A DNA stretch of 64,000 nt from NCBI GenBank assembly GCA_963756495.1, contig CAVWNS010000014.1, positions 62,001 to 126,000 on the forward strand, given 5' to 3'. The notes beneath the pieces are model-generated. The model ran no database searches. It worked only from the letters and a program-made list of their open reading frames with translations, and was not told the origin of the DNA. Both the position numbers and the translations under genes were made by a program. Origin of the DNA: DATFDN01 sp963756495 (GTDB taxonomy: Bacteria; Pseudomonadota; Alphaproteobacteria; Acetobacterales; Acetobacteraceae). This document shows positions 61,056 to 64,000 of this stretch, in pieces. The stretch's first letter is position 1. Each line of letters starts with the position of its first letter.

Positions 61056-61535
61056 TCAGGGATCGATCAGCATCAGCGGCTCGCCGTACTCCACCGGCGA
61101 GGCGTTGGCGATGAGGACGCGCGCGACGGTTCCCGCCCGTGGCGCCTTGATCTGGTTGAACGTCTTCATCGCCTCGATCAGCAGCACCGTCTGCCCCGCC
61201 GTGACCGTCTGGCCGACGGCGACGAATGGGGCCGATCCCGGCTCGGGCGCTAGATAGACGACCCCGACCATCGGGCTCAGCACCGCGCCGGGATGGTTCG
61301 CGAGATCGGCGTCCGGGTGCGGAGCCGGCGCGAGCGCGGCCGGAGCCTGGGCTGCCCGGCCGGCCGCCTCGCCCGCCGCGCCAAGCGGGACCATGCCAGG
61401 GGCGACCATGCCAGGGGCGCGCACCACACGGATGCGACTATCCTTCTCCGCGATCTCGATCTCGGTCAGCCCGGTCTCGGTCAGGATGCCGGCAAGCGCC
61501 CGGATCGCGTCGGGGTCCATGGGGATTCGGGTCAT
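61056..61535 (-). CDS. accB: Acetyl-CoA carboxylase biotin carboxyl carrier protein
   Basis: Predicted 159 residues. An N-terminal helical part and a Pro/Ala linker (about 40-80) lead to the biotinyl domain with the modified Lys in IEAMKTFNQI near residue 122. It carries CO2 between AccC and AccAD in fatty acid synthesis. Its ATG overlaps the aroQ stop (ATGA) and accC follows at 14 bases. Confidence 0.95.
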   Translation of the reverse strand: MTRIPMDPDAIRALAGILTETGLTEIEIAEKDSRIRVVRAPGMVAPGMVPLGAAGEAAGRAAQAPAALAPAPHPDADLANHPGAVLSPMVGVVYLAPEPGSAPFVAVGQTVTAGQTVLLIEAMKTFNQIKAPRAGTVARVLIANASPVEYGEPLMLIDP

Positions 61536-61993
61536 GCGTCTTCCTCAAGCATCGCGGCCAAAGCGGTCAGCGCCAGCCCGTAGCCCCGGATGCCCAGCCC
61601 GCAGATCACGCCGACCGCGGCCTTGGAGACATAGGAGTGCTGGCGGAATTCCTCGCGCTGGTGAATGTTCGTCACGTGCACCTCGATCACCGGCAGCTCG
61701 GCGGCGAGCAGCGCGTCCATTAGCGCGATCGAGGTTGTGGTGTAGCCCGCCGGGTTGATGACGATCCCCGCCGCACGCCCACGGCATTCCTGTACCCAGG
61801 AGATCAGCTCGCCCTCGATGTTGGTCTGGCGGAAATCGATCGCGAGCCCCAGCCGCTCCCCGCTCTCCGCGCAGAGCTGCTCCACGTCGTCCAGCGTGGC
61901 GGCGCCATAGAGGTGCGGCTGGCGCAGGCCGAGCATGTTCATGTTCGGCCCGTTCAGGACCGCGATCAGCGGAGGCGCCGCGCTCTCGGACAT
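61532..61993 (-). CDS. aroQ: 3-dehydroquinate dehydratase, type II
   Basis: Predicted 153 residues. Third step of the shikimate pathway. LIAVLNGPNMNMLGLRQPHL with the active-site Tyr in HLYGAATLDD, RQTNIEGELISWVQE and NPAGYTTTSIALMDAL are conserved, as is HVTNIHQREEFRQHS. The ATG at 61993 lacks a good ribosome site; a GTG at 62011 with GAGG nine bases upstream would add six residues. It leads the aroQ-accB-accC operon. Confidence 0.94.
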   Translation of the reverse strand: MSESAAPPLIAVLNGPNMNMLGLRQPHLYGAATLDDVEQLCAESGERLGLAIDFRQTNIEGELISWVQECRGRAAGIVINPAGYTTTSIALMDALLAAELPVIEVHVTNIHQREEFRQHSYVSKAAVGVICGLGIRGYGLALTALAAMLEEDA

Positions 61994-62079
61994 GGGAGGG
62001 GGCGGTAGCACACACTGCGGCCTCGGTCCAACCGGCGGGTTCCTTGTCGCGGGCGGGGCGAAGCACGATACTCGTGCTC

Positions 62080-62292
62080 ATGCGCAATCGCGTGTCCCTG
62101 GTACTGAACGGCGAGGCTCGCAACTTCGAGGGACCGCTCACGGTGGCGGGGCTGCTGACCGAGCTCGGGCTCGAGACCCGCAAGGTCGCGGTGGAGCGGA
62201 ACCTGGAGATCGTGCCCCGCTCCACCTATGCCGAGGTCTGGCTCGCCAGCGGCGACGCGCTCGAGATCGTGCATTTCATCGGCGGAGGCTGA
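62080..62292 (+). CDS. thiS: Sulfur carrier protein ThiS
   Basis: Predicted 70 residues, ubiquitin-like fold ending in IGGG, with the Gly-Gly tail that is thiocarboxylated to carry sulfur for thiazole synthesis. LVLNGEARNFEGPLTVAGLL is typical. It is two bases before thiG. No TPP riboswitch is visible in the 86 bases upstream; thiC and thiF are not in the window. Confidence 0.93.
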   Translation: MRNRVSLVLNGEARNFEGPLTVAGLLTELGLETRKVAVERNLEIVPRSTYAEVWLASGDALEIVHFIGGG

Positions 62293-62294
62293 CC

Positions 62295-63090
62295 ATGGAT
62301 GGAACAACCGTGCTGGACGACGACACCTGGACCGTCGCCGGCCGTCGTTTCCACTCGCGCCTGATCGTCGGCACCGGGAAATACAAGGATCTGATCGAGA
62401 CCGCCGCGGCCATCGAGGCGAGCGGGGCGGAGATCGTCACCGTCGCGGTCCGTCGGGTCAACCTGTCGGACCCGAAAGCGCCGATGTTGCAGGACTACGT
62501 GGACCCCAAGCGGTACACCTACCTTCCCAACACCGCCGGCTGCCACACCGCGCAGGATGCCGTCCGCACGCTTGCGCCTGGCGCGCGAGGCCGGCGGCTG
62601 GAACCTCGTGAAGCTGGAGGTGCTGGGCCCGCCGCCGACGCTCTACCCCGACATGGGCGCGACGCTGGAGGCGGCGGAGGCGCTCATCAAGGACGGGTTC
62701 GAGGTGATGGTCTATTGCGCCGACGACCCCGTGGCGGCGGTCCGCCTCCAGGAGATGGGCTGCGTCGCGGTCATGCCGCTTGGCGCCCCGATCGGATCGG
62801 GGCTCGGCATCCAGAACCCGGCGATGATCAGCATCCTGCGCGATCTGATAAAGGTGCCGTTCCTGGTCGATGCCGGCGTCGGCACGGCCTCGGATGCGGC
62901 GGTGGCGCTGGAACTCGGCTGCGACGCGGTGCTGCTCAACTCCGCCATCGCGCATGCTAGGGACCCGGTGCGGATGGCGCGGGCGATGAAGCACGCGGTG
63001 GAGGCGGGGCGGCTCTCGTTCCTGGCCGGGCGGATGCCGCGCCGCATAGGCGCCGACCCATCCAGCCCGCTGACCGGGCTGATCCGGTAA
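62295..63090 (+). CDS. thiG: Thiazole synthase ThiG, one frameshift
   Basis: About 264 residues once one extra T near 62570 is removed (TAQDAVRT continues as LRLAREAGGWNLVKLEVLG). It makes the thiazole of thiamine from deoxyxylulose phosphate, dehydroglycine and ThiS-thiocarboxylate. FHSRLIVGTGKYKDLIETAA and the probable Schiff-base Lys in WNLVKLEVLG, plus GAPIGSGLGIQNP and DAGVGTASDAAVALELG, are conserved. Length is 795 plus one base, as expected for a single insertion. Confidence 0.93.
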
Positions 63091-63097
63091 CGCCACC

Positions 63098-63676
63098 ATG
63101 CCCCAGCCCGATCATATCTCGAAGTTGGGCGTTCCCGATCCGGCGACGCTCGACGAGGACCTGCGCGCCATCTGGGACAAGTGCGTCGACAAGCTCGGCT
63201 TCGTGCCGAACGTGTTCAGCGCCTACAGCCTGCGTCCCGAGCGGCTGCGCAACTTCATGCGCATGTACAACGAGATCATGCTCGCGCCCTCCGGCCTGTC
63301 GAAGCTGGAGCGCGAGATGATCGCCGTCGTCGTGTCCTCGGCCAACCGTTGCTATTACTGCCTGGTCGCGCATGGCGCCGCCGTCCGCCAGCTCTCGGGG
63401 GATCCGGAGCTGGGCGAGATGATGGCGTTCAGCTATCGGGTGGCGAGGCTCGACCCGCGCCAACGCGCGATGCTGGACTTCGCATGGAAGACGACGCTTA
63501 CGCCCTGGCTGGTCGACGACGCGGACCGTGACGGGCTGCGTGTGGCGGGGCTGAGCGAGGCCGACATCTTTGACCTCGCGGAGACGGTGGCGTTCTTCAA
63601 CCTGTCGAACCGCATGGCATCGGCAACCGACATGATGCCGAACCGGGACTACCATCGCACTCGGCGCGGAGACTGA
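63098..63676 (+). CDS. Peroxidase-related AhpD-like protein
   Basis: Predicted 192 residues of the carboxymuconolactone decarboxylase/AhpD fold. The redox CxxC and nearby His are in NRCYYCLVAHGAAVRQL near residue 85. The protein starts with IPYDDLRAIWDKCVDKLGFVPN-type sequence, here LDEDLRAIWDKCVDKLGFVP, as in uncharacterised peroxidase-related enzymes. It may reduce alkyl hydroperoxides. It is seven bases after thiG and could share its transcript. Confidence 0.88.
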   Translation: MPQPDHISKLGVPDPATLDEDLRAIWDKCVDKLGFVPNVFSAYSLRPERLRNFMRMYNEIMLAPSGLSKLEREMIAVVVSSANRCYYCLVAHGAAVRQLSGDPELGEMMAFSYRVARLDPRQRAMLDFAWKTTLTPWLVDDADRDGLRVAGLSEADIFDLAETVAFFNLSNRMASATDMMPNRDYHRTRRGD

Positions 63677-63726
63677 TCGCCACCCAGAGACTTTTTAGCG
63701 CCGCCCGACCCGGCCCAGCGTTGGGA

Positions 63727-64000
63727 TCAGCGCGCGCCGAAGATCGCGCTGCCCACCCGCACCCAGGTCGCGCCGCAGGCGATGGCCTGCTCGAAGTCGG
63801 CGGACATGCCCATCGACAGCACGCCAAGCCCGTGCCGTGCGGCGCGATCGGCCAGCCAGGCGAAGTGCGGCGTCGGGTCCTGTTCCTGCGGCGGGATGCA
63901 CATGAGCCCGACCAGGCGAGCCCCGAAGCGGTCCCGGCACTGGGCGATGAAGGCGTCGGCCTCGGCGCGCGGCACGCCGGATTTCTGCGGCTCCTCGCCG
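63727..64000 (-). CDS. YggS-family PLP homeostasis protein, 5' part outside the window
   Basis: The last 90 residues of a YggS/PROSC protein, a PLP-binding TIM barrel without known enzyme activity that balances vitamin B6 pools. Visible motifs are GEEPQKSGV at the window edge, GLMCIPPQEQDPTPHFAWLA, LSMGMSADFEQAIACGATWV and the end VRVGSAIFGAR. The beginning, with the PLP Lys, lies beyond 64000. Confidence 0.9.
   Translation of the reverse strand, partial: GEEPQKSGVPRAEADAFIAQCRDRFGARLVGLMCIPPQEQDPTPHFAWLADRAARHGLGVLSMGMSADFEQAIACGATWVRVGSAIFGAR

Noticed and set aside
62000..62079. Possible TPP riboswitch before thiS
   Set aside because: Only 86 bases lie between the aroQ start and thiS and none of the conserved TPP core bases are seen.

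Overview
This 64 kb window is GC-rich and gene-dense and looks like the chromosome of an alphaproteobacterium, most likely a member of the Rhodospirillales such as the Acetobacteraceae. That is an inference from gene-order blocks typical of the class: hslV-hslU, thrC next to an M16 peptidase, thioredoxin-LON-Trm112, dapF-mtaB-ftsY, aroQ-accB-accC, and rpmI-rplT-pheS-pheT. There is one tRNA (Ser, GGA), no rRNA, no CRISPR array and no intact insertion sequence.

Layout. 1-7.1 kb: NDP-forming acyl-CoA ligase, glutathione synthetase, an MFS transporter, the HslVU protease and an AbrB-Doc toxin-antitoxin pair. 7.1-22.3 kb: ordinary core genes (SDR, TypA, polyprenyl synthetase, two MFS carriers including AmpG, PhoR, PaaCD, adenosine kinase, bactofilin, ThrC, M16 peptidase). 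22.3-32.2 kb: an accessory island holding three frameshifted paralogous glycine-rich proteins with RTX-like C-terminal domains, two related sulfotransferases (one broken), an AraC regulator, a truncated winged-helix regulator, two small proteins (one DUF1127-like) and a 100 bp inverted-repeat element. 32.2-44.9 kb: PrmA, a 3-oxoacid CoA-transferase pair, the thioredoxin-LON-Trm112-DUF971 run, a badly frameshifted RNase R, a frameshifted S41 protease, a MATE fragment, a MmyB-type regulator, an intradiol dioxygenase with a luciferase-like oxidoreductase, and a chimeric hydrolase remnant. 44.9-49.9 kb: AhcY, a small secreted protein, two very short peptide genes downstream of a perfect CRP-type palindrome, tRNA-Ser and LepA. 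49.9-64 kb: an acyl-CoA-dehydrogenase-fold protein, pheST with a VapBC-type pair inserted before it, rplT-rpmI, dapF-mtaB-ftsY, a terminal-inverted-repeat element, accC-accB-aroQ, thiS-thiG, an AhpD-like protein and the end of a YggS-family gene.

The feature most like an undescribed system is the 22.3-32.2 kb island. It contains two copies of one layout: sulfotransferase (-), DNA-binding regulator (-), conserved leader with a short hairpin, small protein (+), glycine-rich secreted-type protein (+). A second candidate is the pair of short peptides at 46967-47245.

Sequence quality matters here. From about 22 kb onward many genes, including core genes (rnr, mtaB, accC, thiG, ahcY), carry single-base frameshifts, often in short homopolymers and with conserved protein sequence continuing in the next frame. 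From 1 to 22 kb no gene does. Uncorrected indels in part of the assembly explain this better than mass gene decay, so broken genes are described as frameshifted as read.
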